Origin: Paraburkholderia kururiensis JCM 10599 = LMG 19447
GTDB taxonomy: Bacteria; Pseudomonadota; Gammaproteobacteria; Burkholderiales; Burkholderiaceae
Length of the DNA stretch: 64,000 bases
Assembly (NCBI RefSeq): GCF_003986935.1
Contig: NZ_RJZE01000026.1
Location: forward strand, 1 to 64,000
Direction: 5' to 3'
In this document: positions 8,276 to 16,443 of the stretch, piece after piece
Numbering within the stretch: position 1 is the stretch's first letter
Layout: the number at the start of each line of letters is the position of its first letter
Notes under the pieces: model-generated
Database searches by the model: none
The model's input: the letters and a program-made list of their open reading frames with translations, nothing else
Told to the model about the DNA's origin: nothing
Made by a program: the position numbers and the translations under genes

Positions 8276-9532
8276 TTACCTCCCACGCGACTCGAACCGC
8301 GCACGCCGCATCGTCATCAGCAGCACGAGCAGGAGTACGACGGGACCAATCTGCGGAAACTTGAGCAACCGGTTGGCGCTCTCGTAGACGGGCAGCAGCC
8401 AGCAGAGTGCAAGCACGGTTTGCTCGCCACGCAGCCAGCCTTTTTCGAAACCGCAAGCCGCGAGGCAGAAAACCGCGATGCCCAGCCACGCCAATTCGTA
8501 GTGCCACACGTAGGGCGTAACCAGCAGCGTGGATACCGCGAGCGCGGCTGCGCGCAGACGCATATCGCGGCTCGTCATCCAGACACGCAAGGTGGCGATG
8601 GCTGCCACAAGTGCCACAAAGATCTGGACACCGTAGGAAGCGAATAGCGAAAGCCCTGCGAGACGCATCGTCGCGAAGGCCGAAGGCGACACAGTCCAGT
8701 ACGACACACTATGTTGAAGCACCAGCTCGCGCACGATAGCGGTGCCGGCCGCGAACGCAGGTACCGACGCCGTGCCGCACGCAACGAGGCTCGCCGCCAC
8801 CAGCACGAGCGCGCTCACAGCCGCACTCGCGAATACGCGCCAGTCACGCACGGCAATAAGTACGAGCGGAAACAGCACGGCCATTTGCGGCTTGATGGCC
8901 AGCAGACCGATGCATACGCCGGCCCGTACCGGGCTGCGCGCCATCACGCCCATCGCGTAGGCCGCAAGCGCCGCAGTAACGAGCGAGTTCTGTCCCAGCA
9001 TGGCCGCGACGAGCACGCCCGGAAACGCAAGCACGATCAACGCGGCAAACCCGGGCCGCCCCAGATGCACCTTGAACGACGAAACTTTCAGCATCGCGGC
9101 GACAAACGCGGCGCAGCCCAGCACGGTGAACAGCAGGAGCGACGCCGCATAGGGCAACAGCGCCACGGGCGTCACCAGCATGAGCAACGTGGGTGGATAG
9201 AGCCACGGAAGAAAGCCGTGGTTCATGTAACCGCCGAGCAGCGCGGTCTGCGCCTGCGCAAACGACGGATAGTGATAGACCGAGGCCGGCGTGCCGTGCA
9301 GCATCAGCCAGGACGCGGTCCAGAAGACGGAGTAGTCGATGCCGGGACGCGGCGCGTCCTCCTGCGTGAAGCCGCCGCTGATGTACGCCCATACCAGAAG
9401 CCAGATGACGGCGAGCGCGAGGGTTGCGCCCCCGTACAACACCACGCGCTCGCGGTTCAACCACCCGCTCCCGTCGTAACGGCTTCCGCCGTTTCGCGCT
9501 CCCCGATTCGCGACGTACATGATTCCCCGCAT
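8276..9532 (-). CDS. GT87/DUF2029-family multispanning glycosyltransferase (first of two)
   Basis: A 418-residue, about ten-span membrane protein with the same landmarks as its neighbour: GIDYSVFWTASWLMLHGTPA, FLPWLYPPTLLMLVTPVALL, AAMLGQNSLVTAALAAYA, IGLLAIKPQMAVLFPLVLI and TPYVWHYELAWLGI. It is probably a periplasm-facing polyprenyl-phosphate-sugar transferase. The two paralogues are nearly back to back and likely co-transcribed. An alternative ATG at 9520, four codons in, has a better placed GGGG ribosome site. Donor and acceptor cannot be read from sequence. Confidence 0.85.
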   Translation of the reverse strand: MRGIMYVANRGARNGGSRYDGSGWLNRERVVLYGGATLALAVIWLLVWAYISGGFTQEDAPRPGIDYSVFWTASWLMLHGTPASVYHYPSFAQAQTALLGGYMNHGFLPWLYPPTLLMLVTPVALLPYAASLLLFTVLGCAAFVAAMLKVSSFKVHLGRPGFAALIVLAFPGVLVAAMLGQNSLVTAALAAYAMGVMARSPVRAGVCIGLLAIKPQMAVLFPLVLIAVRDWRVFASAAVSALVLVAASLVACGTASVPAFAAGTAIVRELVLQHSVSYWTVSPSAFATMRLAGLSLFASYGVQIFVALVAAIATLRVWMTSRDMRLRAAALAVSTLLVTPYVWHYELAWLGIAVFCLAACGFEKGWLRGEQTVLALCWLLPVYESANRLLKFPQIGPVVLLLVLLMTMRRARFESRGR

Positions 9533-10040
9533 TCTTCGTTTGACGGCCGGTTGGTCACACCGGCATTTCGCATTTCACGTCCGCGACGCAGACATCCCTT
9601 GCGTTCTGTTTTTGCTTTTCGTGCTACCTGTGTGTCACTTTTGTGTTGCTGTGTGCGCTGCCGAACATAAAGGCATAGCGCCGCGTTTTGCTCCGTGATA
9701 GTGCGTGTTTTTGCGTGGCTTCACGTGGCACTGTGTGCCCTCGCATTTCACTACGGATTACTACGCAACCTCACGTCTCCATCTTTCGTGCATGACGCGC
9801 GGTACTCCATTGTTAGAAAAAAAATGAGCGACTTGCAAGCCTGCGGGGTTTACACGATCGGGTTTCCTCTGACCTGAAAAGGCTAGAAATTGAGGGGTTT
9901 TGTGGCGTTGAGGACCATCAATCTGGCTAGCGTTGCAACCTTGAAACAATTCCGTTCGCTTCGCGCTTTGCAAAACCGGATAGCTATCTCCGCGCTACGT
10001 CGCCGCTGCCTCAGGGAAAGTCCCTGGCATATTTTTTGTG

Positions 10041-10055
10041 CCTTGCCAGGCAAGG
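10041..10055. promoter_or_regulatory. Perfect dyad CCTTGCC-A-GGCAAGG
   Basis: A 7+1+7 inverted repeat that lies about 150 bp upstream of the candidate sigma-54 promoter. It could be a regulator binding site; the cognate protein is unknown. Confidence 0.4.
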
Positions 10056-10104
10056 CTTTCCGGCCGATTCGGGATGCCGCACGCAGCGCACCATTTTTCA
10101 AAAT

Positions 10105-10121
10105 CGTTACCTTTTGTAACG
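10105..10121. promoter_or_regulatory. Dyad CGTTAC-N5-GTAACG, candidate upstream activator site
   Basis: A perfect 6+5+6 inverted repeat centred about 100 bp upstream of the predicted sigma-54 start point. That is the usual distance for a sigma-54 enhancer-binding protein site. The identity of the activator is not readable from the sequence. Confidence 0.45.
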
Positions 10122-10187
10122 CCCCGCCCACCTCGATTTTTCGCCGCATGCCTGAACAGCCCCGTCATTCCTGGTTTTTGGGAAATC

Positions 10188-10204
10188 TGGCCCACTGTTT
10201 GCAA
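10188..10204 (+). promoter_or_regulatory. Sigma-54 promoter candidate upstream of the Tad operon
   Basis: TGGCCCACTGTTTGCAA fits the -24/-12 pattern TGGCAC-N5-TTGCA, with GG (10189-10190) and GC (10201-10202) exactly ten bases apart. The only deviations are in the less conserved -24 positions. It points toward flp1 but lies about 590 bp upstream of it, so a long leader or an intermediate small transcript is implied. Confidence 0.6.
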
Positions 10205-10755
10205 TAGGTTGGTCGCGCAAGTCGACGACGTGACGAACCGCGATTCACCAGTTCAACAGAGATACAACACAGAATCGCAAAGGCGTCGCCCTCGGGGACA
10301 TTCGCTCATGCGGAGCCTGCCACCATGAAGGCAATCTCCCGCGTGAAGCGATGGTGGGTAGTCGTAGTCTTGCAGCAAGGCGCCGGTGCCGGCCGGACGC
10401 CACATACGATTGCAAGTCGGGGGATGAAGAAAATGAACAAGCATGTCACTACAAGGCTTTCCAGCCGCCACCGCAGCGAGACCGCCCATCGGCGCCCCGC
10501 TGCTTCCTTTCCTTCCTTGAGCGAACTGCCTCGCCGCTTCTGCGCGAGCGCCCCTGGGCGTCGCGTGCGGCTGGTGGTTTCGCACCCGCTTGCCAGTCAA
10601 ACAGTGACGGTCGCCCAGACTGCCCGCAAAGGCATGTGCATGCGTGCACCTATGCCCTTGCGGACCGTCTGAGCTCCGCATGACCGGCGTCGTTTCTTCC
10701 GCTGTACCGCTGTAACGCGCAGTAAACCTGTAGTGCCAGTCGTTTCAACCCGCAA

Positions 10756-10773
10756 ACCATTGAGCTCAATGGT
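10756..10773. promoter_or_regulatory. Perfect 18-bp palindrome in the flp1 leader
   Basis: ACCATTGAGCTCAATGGT is fully self-complementary and ends 30 bp before the flp1 ATG, just ahead of an AT-rich stretch and the ribosome site. It can be a protein operator or, in RNA, a hairpin with a 7-bp stem that controls flp1 translation or 5'-end stability. Confidence 0.6.
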
Positions 10774-10803
10774 GTTTATTTAGTTATCCAAAAGGAGAAA
10801 GTC

Positions 10804-10986
10804 ATGTCGAAGATCATCAACCTCGTCAAGCAAATCGTTCGCGACGAAGAAGGCGTTACCGCCATCGAGTACGGCCTGATCGCTGCGCTGATCGCCGTCG
10901 TGATCATGGGCGCCGTTTCCACGGTCGGTACCGACCTGAAGAACGTGTTCACCTCGATCGGCACCGATCTGACGGCAGCAACCTGA
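10804..10986 (+). CDS. flp: Flp-type pilin subunit 1
   Basis: The 60-residue prepilin has a 17-residue charged leader ending in DEEG, followed by the class IVb pilin signature VTAIEYGLIAALIAVVIMGA. Cleavage after the Gly by the prepilin peptidase TadV leaves a mature pilin of about 43 residues. The hydrophobic helix is the assembly interface of the Flp pilus, which mediates tight adherence, autoaggregation and biofilm formation. A strong ribosome site (AAAGGAG) precedes the ATG. It is the first gene of the Tad operon and is followed by a large hairpin, which fits a pilin made in excess over the assembly proteins. Confidence 0.96.
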   Translation: MSKIINLVKQIVRDEEGVTAIEYGLIAALIAVVIMGAVSTVGTDLKNVFTSIGTDLTAAT

Positions 10987-10994
10987 GGACGTGC

Positions 10995-11054
10995 ATGTCG
11001 ATGGGCGATTCGCGGGTTTCCCTGGCTCGTTTTCTCGCGAATCGTCCTCGACAT
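10995..11054 (+). promoter_or_regulatory. Large imperfect stem-loop between flp1 and flp2
   Basis: The arms ATGTCGA...CGATTCGCG (10995-11014) and its complement (11036-11054) give 7 + 9 paired bases with a small internal bulge and a 21-base loop. There is no T tract. The likely roles are partial termination or 3'-end protection that raises flp1 mRNA over downstream tad mRNA. Confidence 0.6.
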
Positions 11055-11118
11055 CACATGGCCATCGCCGCTTGTCGCCATACGTGGATGTGAATCCGTA
11101 GACCAGGAGAGAACCGTC

Positions 11119-11358
11119 ATGGAACGCTCGATCAACAGGACGCGTGCCGCGTCACGCACCGCAAGCCAGATGCGTTCGCGCCTCGCAACGCTTGTGAGCC
11201 GCGGCCTCGCAGCGCGCCTCGCATCCGCCGACGAAGGCGTGACCTCCATCGAATACGCATTGATCGGCGCGCTGATCGCCATCGTGATCATTGGTGCGGT
11301 CACGACGATCGGCACCGATCTGCAGTCGGTCTTCAACACCGTCGCTTCGGATCTCTGA
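11119..11358 (+). CDS. Flp-type pilin-like protein 2 with long leader
   Basis: A 79-residue protein with the class IVb prepilin motif DEG/VTSIEYALIGALIAIVI. Unlike flp1, its leader before the cleavage Gly is about 40 residues long and rich in Arg, Ser and Ala. The mature part (about 39 residues) resembles Flp1 over the hydrophobic helix and the following TIGTDLQSVF segment. It may be a minor pilin or a second structural pilin. The start at 11119 follows AGGAGAG. A shorter start at the internal Met18 would give a more usual leader and cannot be excluded. Confidence 0.88.
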   Translation: MERSINRTRAASRTASQMRSRLATLVSRGLAARLASADEGVTSIEYALIGALIAIVIIGAVTTIGTDLQSVFNTVASDL

Positions 11359-11404
11359 GCGACACGTACCACGAAAGCACGACGAACGCGCCACGGAGAA
11401 CGCC

Positions 11405-11953
11405 ATGTACCTGCCCTTGCCGCCTCTGCCCGCCCAGCCGATTCCGCTGTGTGTGGCGCTGCTCGTGATCGTTGCGGCGAGCACGGACATCACGGCGCGA
11501 CGCATTCCGAACATCGTCGTGGCAACGGGCCTCGCGGTGGCGCTCCTCGTTCAGTGCGCAATTCATGGTGCAGCAGCGGGTGCGCTGCTCTGGCTCACGG
11601 GGGCCGCAACCGGCTTCGCGCTGCTGCTGCCCTTCTATCTGTTGCGCGGCATGGCCGCAGGCGACGTCAAGCTGATGATGACCGTCGGCGCCTGGGTTGG
11701 CCCCGCACTCGCATTCCATATCGCGCTCGCGGCGTTCATTGCGGGCGGCATCGGGTCGGTTGCACTCGTCGTGTATCGCGGTCGGGCACGGCAGCTGGCC
11801 AGCAATCTGCGCGCCATTGCGCGCAACACATCGCAGGCAGTGCAAGACGGCGCCACAGGCCCGCGGCAACTGCCCGGCTCGGTGGGCACGATGCCCTACG
11901 GCGTCGCCATCGCAGCGGGAACACTGGGGATGCTGTTCGCGACGGTCGCATAG
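11405..11953 (+). CDS. tadV: Prepilin peptidase TadV/CpaA (A24A)
   Basis: The 182-residue membrane protein has about six hydrophobic segments. The two catalytic aspartates of type IV prepilin peptidases are in place: STDITARRIPN (Asp28) and GMAAGDVKLM (Asp87, the GxGD-type motif). It lacks the N-terminal methyltransferase domain of PilD, as expected for TadV. It processes the Flp1, Flp2 and TadE-type leaders encoded alongside. The start at 11405 follows GGAGAACGCC; the frame is open upstream but has no better site. It lies 46 bp after flp2 and is co-directional with the rest of the Tad genes. Confidence 0.92.
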   Translation: MYLPLPPLPAQPIPLCVALLVIVAASTDITARRIPNIVVATGLAVALLVQCAIHGAAAGALLWLTGAATGFALLLPFYLLRGMAAGDVKLMMTVGAWVGPALAFHIALAAFIAGGIGSVALVVYRGRARQLASNLRAIARNTSQAVQDGATGPRQLPGSVGTMPYGVAIAAGTLGMLFATVA

Positions 11954-12025
11954 CGATGCACGCGCAACACAACGGCAAGACTGACTCAACCAGGCAAGAA
12001 CAGAACAAGCAAGCGGGGTAACGCG

Positions 12026-13462
12026 ATGGATACGGACCACATCGGATACGAAACGAGAGGCGGCGCGGCCTCGATGCGTGACGCTGCGCGAGACAGCACG
12101 CCCGCTGCCGACAGTCGCGCGAACGGCCACACAGATCACACGGCAGCCGATGCAGCGCGTACTCTGCGCGCGCCGCGCACGCTCGCGGACACGGGCCTGC
12201 CCGCCACCTTCGTCGCGGCCCTCGTGCTGAAGTCGACACACGTGCACGGCAAGTCGTGCTTCGCCGATCTCTCCGAACGGCACCGCCTGCCCATCAGCGT
12301 GCTCGACGACGTGCTGGCCCACCTGGTGCGCGAACGCCTTGCCGAAATCAGCCATCGCGGCGCAAGCGACGTAGACGTGCACCTGCGCCTCACGGACGCG
12401 GGCCGCGCCGCCGCGCACGACGAACTCGCCCGGTGCGCCTACTTCGGCCCCGCGCCGGTCACGCTGGAAAGCTATATCGATAGCATCGCGAACCATTCGG
12501 TTCGCTCGCTGCGAATCGTGCGCAACGACGTGCAGGCCGCGTTCCACAACATCGCGATCGACCCCACGGTGCTCGATGCCGCCGCCGCTTCGCTGAACGC
12601 GGGCCGTCCGCTGCTGTTGTACGGCCCCGCGGGCAGCGGCAAGACGTTCCTTGCCGAGCGGCTCGGCCGCCTGTTGCGCGGCGATGTGCCGGTGCCGTAC
12701 GCCATCTACGCGGGCGGCGAAATCGTGCAGCTGTATGACCCGCTCGTGCATGAAGACGCTGCAGGCGAAGCACCCGCGCAGCCCGGCGACCGCCGCTGGC
12801 GCCTGTGCCGCCGGCCCGTGGTGATCTCGGGCGGCGAACTCACGCTCGACATGCTCGACCTGCGCCGCGACGCTTCCACCGGTTTCTACCAGGCGCCGCC
12901 GCACATGAAAGCCAACATGGGCATCTACATCGTGGACGACCTGGGCCGCCAGCGCATCGAGCCGCGCGATCTGCTCAACCGCTGGCTCATGCCGCTCGAC
13001 CGCAGCTTCGATCTGTTCACGTTGCAGAACGGTTCGCGTTTTTCCGTGCCTTTCGATGTGTGGCCCGTGTTCTCGAGCAACCTGGAGCCGGCCGAACTCG
13101 AAGACGAAGCGTTTCTTCGCCGGCTGGGTTCGAAGATCTACGTGGGCCCGCTCGCCATCGACGACTACCGCGCGGTGTTCAAGTCCTGTTGCGCCGCGCT
13201 CGGCGTCGAGGCTCCGGAAGACGCTTTCGCCTACCTGGTGCATCGCCTGCACATTCCGTCCGGCAAGCCGTTCCTTGCGTGCTACCCGAACGATCTGCTG
13301 CGCCTCGTCGCCGCCGCCGCGTACTACCGCGGCGAACCGAAAGTCGCCACACAGGCCGCGCTGCGCGACGCGTGGTGCAGTTATTTCGGAGTTCTTCCTG
13401 ACCACGACGGCATCCATCCGAGCGACGAAGAACGTGCCGCCCGCAAGCTGGCGTCGGGTTGA
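12026..13462 (+). CDS. Tad-locus AAA ATPase with winged-helix-like N-terminus
   Basis: A 478-residue protein. Residues about 55-130 look like a winged-helix domain: FADLSERHRLPISVLDDVLA as recognition helices, then the wing DVHLRLTDAGRAAA. A P-loop domain follows with Walker A GPAGSGKT (about 199-206), Walker B-like IYIVDDLG (about 300-307), an FSSN sensor-like segment and ELEDEAFLRRLGSKIYVGPL. The first 50 residues look disordered. It is not one of the classical Tad components (TadA and TadZ are encoded downstream), yet it sits between tadV and rcpC in the same operon. Possible roles are an assembly ATPase or a transcription-linked regulator; the function is not known. Confidence 0.8.
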   Translation: MDTDHIGYETRGGAASMRDAARDSTPAADSRANGHTDHTAADAARTLRAPRTLADTGLPATFVAALVLKSTHVHGKSCFADLSERHRLPISVLDDVLAHLVRERLAEISHRGASDVDVHLRLTDAGRAAAHDELARCAYFGPAPVTLESYIDSIANHSVRSLRIVRNDVQAAFHNIAIDPTVLDAAAASLNAGRPLLLYGPAGSGKTFLAERLGRLLRGDVPVPYAIYAGGEIVQLYDPLVHEDAAGEAPAQPGDRRWRLCRRPVVISGGELTLDMLDLRRDASTGFYQAPPHMKANMGIYIVDDLGRQRIEPRDLLNRWLMPLDRSFDLFTLQNGSRFSVPFDVWPVFSSNLEPAELEDEAFLRRLGSKIYVGPLAIDDYRAVFKSCCAALGVEAPEDAFAYLVHRLHIPSGKPFLACYPNDLLRLVAAAAYYRGEPKVATQAALRDAWCSYFGVLPDHDGIHPSDEERAARKLASG

Positions 13463-13498
13463 TCCGCACCTAACCATGATCTGTCGAGGAGTCTTGCC

Positions 13499-14335
13499 AT
13501 GAAAAACAGCCGTGCCCTTGCGATGCTTGCCGTCGCAATTCTGGCGGGTCTCGCCGCCGTCCTGTTCGCGTCGCGCTGGCTCGTGCAGAGCTCGTCCAGC
13601 GCCGTGACGCCCGTGGCCGTGGCCACAGCCGAGGTCAATCTGGGCGAGCCGCTCGGCCCGAGCCAGATTCGCGTCGTGAACTGGCCTAGCGCCAGCGTGC
13701 CGCCGGGGGCTTTCACGGATGCGAAGTCGCTCGAAGGGCGCGTGGTACGCACGAGCCTCGAACGCGGCGAGCCGGTGCTCGAATCGAAGCTCGCGCCCAT
13801 CGGCACGAAGGGCGGCCTCTCCGCCGTGATCGGTGCAGGACGGCGCGCCATCACGGTCCGCGTGAACGACGTGGTGGGCGTGGCGGGCTTTGCGCTGCCG
13901 GGCAACTACGTGGACGTGATCGTGAACACGCAGGAACCCGGCAAGCCCGATTCGCCGCAGAGCATCTCGAAGATCGTGCTCGAAAAGATTCTCGTGCTCG
14001 CCGTCGCTCAGCAGGTGAGCCGCGACGACACGCAGCCGAAGGTGGTCAACGCGGTGACGCTGGAAGTGACGCCGGATCAGGCCGAGAAGCTCGATCTCGC
14101 ACGCAGCGTGGGCACGCTCTCGCTCGTGCTGCGCAATCAGGTGGACCGCCAGACGCTGGACACGAAGGGCGCCACGAAGATCACGCTGCTCGGCGCAGCA
14201 CCGGCCGCGCCGGCTTCGGCACCGGTCGCAGCGCCCGTGCATCCGGCCCGCGTGCGCTACGTCGCTCACGCGCCGGTGAAGCGCGATTGCGTGGGCGTGC
14301 TGTCGGGCGTTGCCGGCAGCGTGGAATGTTTCTAG
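13499..14335 (+). CDS. rcpC: Flp pilus assembly protein RcpC/CpaB
   Basis: The 278-residue protein starts with one membrane anchor (about 7-25). A SAF domain (about 40-105) follows, with TAEVNLGEPLGPSQIRVVNW and GRVVRTSLERGEPVLESKLAP. The RcpC domain contains RAITVRVNDVVGVAGFALPG and YVDVIVNTQ, the most conserved block of the CpaB family. These proteins act in the periplasm with the secretin and may bind peptidoglycan through the SAF domain. A GAGGAG ribosome site precedes the ATG. The last 40 residues are a Pro/Ala linker and a short tail with two Cys. Confidence 0.93.
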   Translation: MKNSRALAMLAVAILAGLAAVLFASRWLVQSSSSAVTPVAVATAEVNLGEPLGPSQIRVVNWPSASVPPGAFTDAKSLEGRVVRTSLERGEPVLESKLAPIGTKGGLSAVIGAGRRAITVRVNDVVGVAGFALPGNYVDVIVNTQEPGKPDSPQSISKIVLEKILVLAVAQQVSRDDTQPKVVNAVTLEVTPDQAEKLDLARSVGTLSLVLRNQVDRQTLDTKGATKITLLGAAPAAPASAPVAAPVHPARVRYVAHAPVKRDCVGVLSGVAGSVECF

Positions 14336-14461
14336 TACGAAGCAATGGCGACGTAAGACATGGACGCGCACGACCACGCGCCGCCGTCGAACGAAGCAGC
14401 AAACGAACTCAATGAAGTCGAATCCTGGTGCAAGTCACCGGGCACACGGGGGATCACGTCA

Positions 14462-16417
14462 ATGGACACCACACAGGTATTTGAATCGGGGCGCCGCACG
14501 CACGCTTGCGTGATTCGCGGTACGGCGCTCGCCGCGGCACTCTTTGCCGCACTGCTCACCGCACAGGCCGGCGTGGCACAGGAAGCCGCTCTGCCTTCGA
14601 AGATGGCGGCCGCCCCGCTTCCCGCGACACGCGGCGCCGTACCGATGCTGGTCAGCATGGCCGCCATGCCGGCGGGCGCTGCAGCCGCCGCAGAAGCCGC
14701 CGCGCCGCTGCGCGGCCCGAACTGCACGGGCACCCTGCACGACGAGTCCAACGTGGTGGTGCCGGTCGGCAAGTCCACGCTCGTGCCGCTCGCCGAACCC
14801 ACGCGCAACCGCACGCTCGGCAATCCTAGCGTCGTGCAGGCCACGCTGGTTTCGCCGCGGACGTTGTACGTGGTCGGCATGTCGGTTGGGACCACGAACA
14901 TGATCGTGCAGGGCAAAAGCGGTGCGTGCCAGATGATCAACGTGGTGGTCAATATCGACCCCTCGGGTTTGCAGCAGTCGCTCGCACAGCTGATGCCCGA
15001 AGAGCCCAACATTCGTGTGGCGACGGCTGCGGGCAACCTCGTGCTCGCCGGGCGTGTGTCGAGCGCGGCGGCGGCCCAGCAGGCCATGCACATCGCGCAG
15101 GCCTTCGCGGGCGCCCAGCCCACGCAGCAGTCGCAATCGGCCACGTCCAGTTCGGGTAACGGCGCGTTCACGGCGAGCCAGCAGATGGCGAGCACGAGCA
15201 AGCCGTCCGAAGTCATCAACATGATGACCATCGACTCGCCGCAACAGGTGATGCTCGAAGTCAAGGTGGCCGAAGTATCGAAGACGCTCATGAACCAGAT
15301 GGGCTCTGCGCTCAACATTCAGGGCGGCTTCGGTTCATGGACCGGCGCGGTAGTGAGCGACCTGCTCGCGGGCGTTTCCAGCGCTTTCGTTGCGAACAAG
15401 GCAAACAACCGGCCGTTTCGCGTAGCGATCGATGCGCAGAACACGGACCAACCCGTGAAGATTCTCGCCGAGCCGAATCTCGTCACCATCAGCGGTCAGG
15501 AAGCCACCTTCCTTGCCGGCGGCAAGATCTTCATTCCCGTACCGCAAAGCAGCAGCACGGGCGCCACCACCATCACGTTGCAGGCCGAGGAATTCGGCGT
15601 GGCCCTCAAATTCACGCCCACCGTGTTGTCGAGCGGCCGCATCAACCTGAAGGTCGCTCCTGAGGTATCCGAACTTTCGGCCACGGGCGTGACGCTTTCG
15701 GCCACCAATGTCTCGAACGTATCGATCCTGCCGCTCATCACCACGCGGCGTGCGTCCACCACGGTGCAGATGGGCGACGGCGAAACCTTCGCGATTGGCG
15801 GGCTTATCAAGGACAACGTGTCCGGCACGTTGAAGGCGCTGCCCGGCGTGGGCGAAGTGCCGGTGCTGGGCGCGCTGTTCCGCAGCACAGCGTTCCAGCA
15901 GGACCGCACGGAACTCGTGTTCATCATCACGCCGCACCTCGTGAAGCCGCTTCAGACAAGCAACGTGCCGCTACCCACGGACAGCTTCACCAAGCCCAAC
16001 GAGGCCGACGTCTACGCTACCGGCGTGATGGAAGGCCGCGGCGGCGCCCGCAAGCTGCACGGCATGCCGACCTCGCCGAACACGCCGCCGCAGCCGCAAC
16101 CCGGCAACGCAGGCGATACGGCACCTGGCCCGGTCTCGCGCAGCGACTCAGCGGCAAGCACGCAGGCGACTGTCCAAACAAACCCGCAAACAAGCCCGCA
16201 AGCAAAGCCGCAGGCAGGCACGGCAGCCAGCGCACAGGCAACCAGCCAGCCGGCCGCGCCGGAGCCAGGCCCGGCGGCCACTGCGCCGGCCGCAACAACG
16301 GCCCCCGCTGCACCGTCCGATGCCAGCACCGAAGTCCAGGTCTCGCGCATCGAAAACGAAGCCGCACGCATCGCCACGCGCGAAGCCGGCACGCCGGGCC
16401 AGCCGGCCGACCACTGA
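14462..16417 (+). CDS. rcpA: Flp pilus outer-membrane secretin RcpA/CpaC
   Basis: A 651-residue protein. A signal peptide (about 18-40, ending AQAGVAQEA) is followed by a pilus-secretin N-terminal domain (about 88-165, VPVGKSTLVPLAEPTRNRTL and YVVGMSVGTTNMIV), a BON-like stretch (NIRVATAAGNLVLAGRVSSA) and the secretin domain (about 250-500, including VKILAEPNLVTISGQEATF and GDGETFAIGGLI). It forms the channel through which the pilus leaves. The start at 14462 is chosen because GGGGGA lies just upstream and the signal peptide follows; the frame extends 34 codons further. The C-terminal 130 or so residues form a Pro/Ala/Gln-rich tail unusual for the family. Confidence 0.93.
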   Translation: MDTTQVFESGRRTHACVIRGTALAAALFAALLTAQAGVAQEAALPSKMAAAPLPATRGAVPMLVSMAAMPAGAAAAAEAAAPLRGPNCTGTLHDESNVVVPVGKSTLVPLAEPTRNRTLGNPSVVQATLVSPRTLYVVGMSVGTTNMIVQGKSGACQMINVVVNIDPSGLQQSLAQLMPEEPNIRVATAAGNLVLAGRVSSAAAAQQAMHIAQAFAGAQPTQQSQSATSSSGNGAFTASQQMASTSKPSEVINMMTIDSPQQVMLEVKVAEVSKTLMNQMGSALNIQGGFGSWTGAVVSDLLAGVSSAFVANKANNRPFRVAIDAQNTDQPVKILAEPNLVTISGQEATFLAGGKIFIPVPQSSSTGATTITLQAEEFGVALKFTPTVLSSGRINLKVAPEVSELSATGVTLSATNVSNVSILPLITTRRASTTVQMGDGETFAIGGLIKDNVSGTLKALPGVGEVPVLGALFRSTAFQQDRTELVFIITPHLVKPLQTSNVPLPTDSFTKPNEADVYATGVMEGRGGARKLHGMPTSPNTPPQPQPGNAGDTAPGPVSRSDSAASTQATVQTNPQTSPQAKPQAGTAASAQATSQPAAPEPGPAATAPAATTAPAAPSDASTEVQVSRIENEAARIATREAGTPGQPADH

Positions 16418-16443
16418 TGCATGCACTGTTCAAGGGGAACGTC

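Larger units (their letters stand above)
9533..10803. other. 1.27-kb control region between the glycosylation cluster and the Tad operon
   Basis: No convincing gene was found. The part from about 9590 to 9900 is clearly AT-richer than the surroundings. It contains two dyads, a strong sigma-54 promoter match and an 18-bp palindrome, annotated separately. A 115-codon frame at 10325-10672 has a GGAG ribosome-like site, but its composition is not protein-like after the first 18 residues; at most it is a leader peptide. Confidence 0.55.

Noticed and set aside
10023..10042. TGGCATATTTTTTGTGC as a second sigma-54 site
   Set aside because: The GG-to-GC spacing is 12 instead of 10 bases.
10325..10672. 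115-codon frame upstream of flp1 with a GGAG site
   Set aside because: Composition is not protein-like beyond the first residues and no family is recognised; kept only as a remark in the control region.
11333..14377. 1014-codon open frame on the minus strand
   Set aside because: It lies opposite tadV, the AAA ATPase and rcpC and has no family features.
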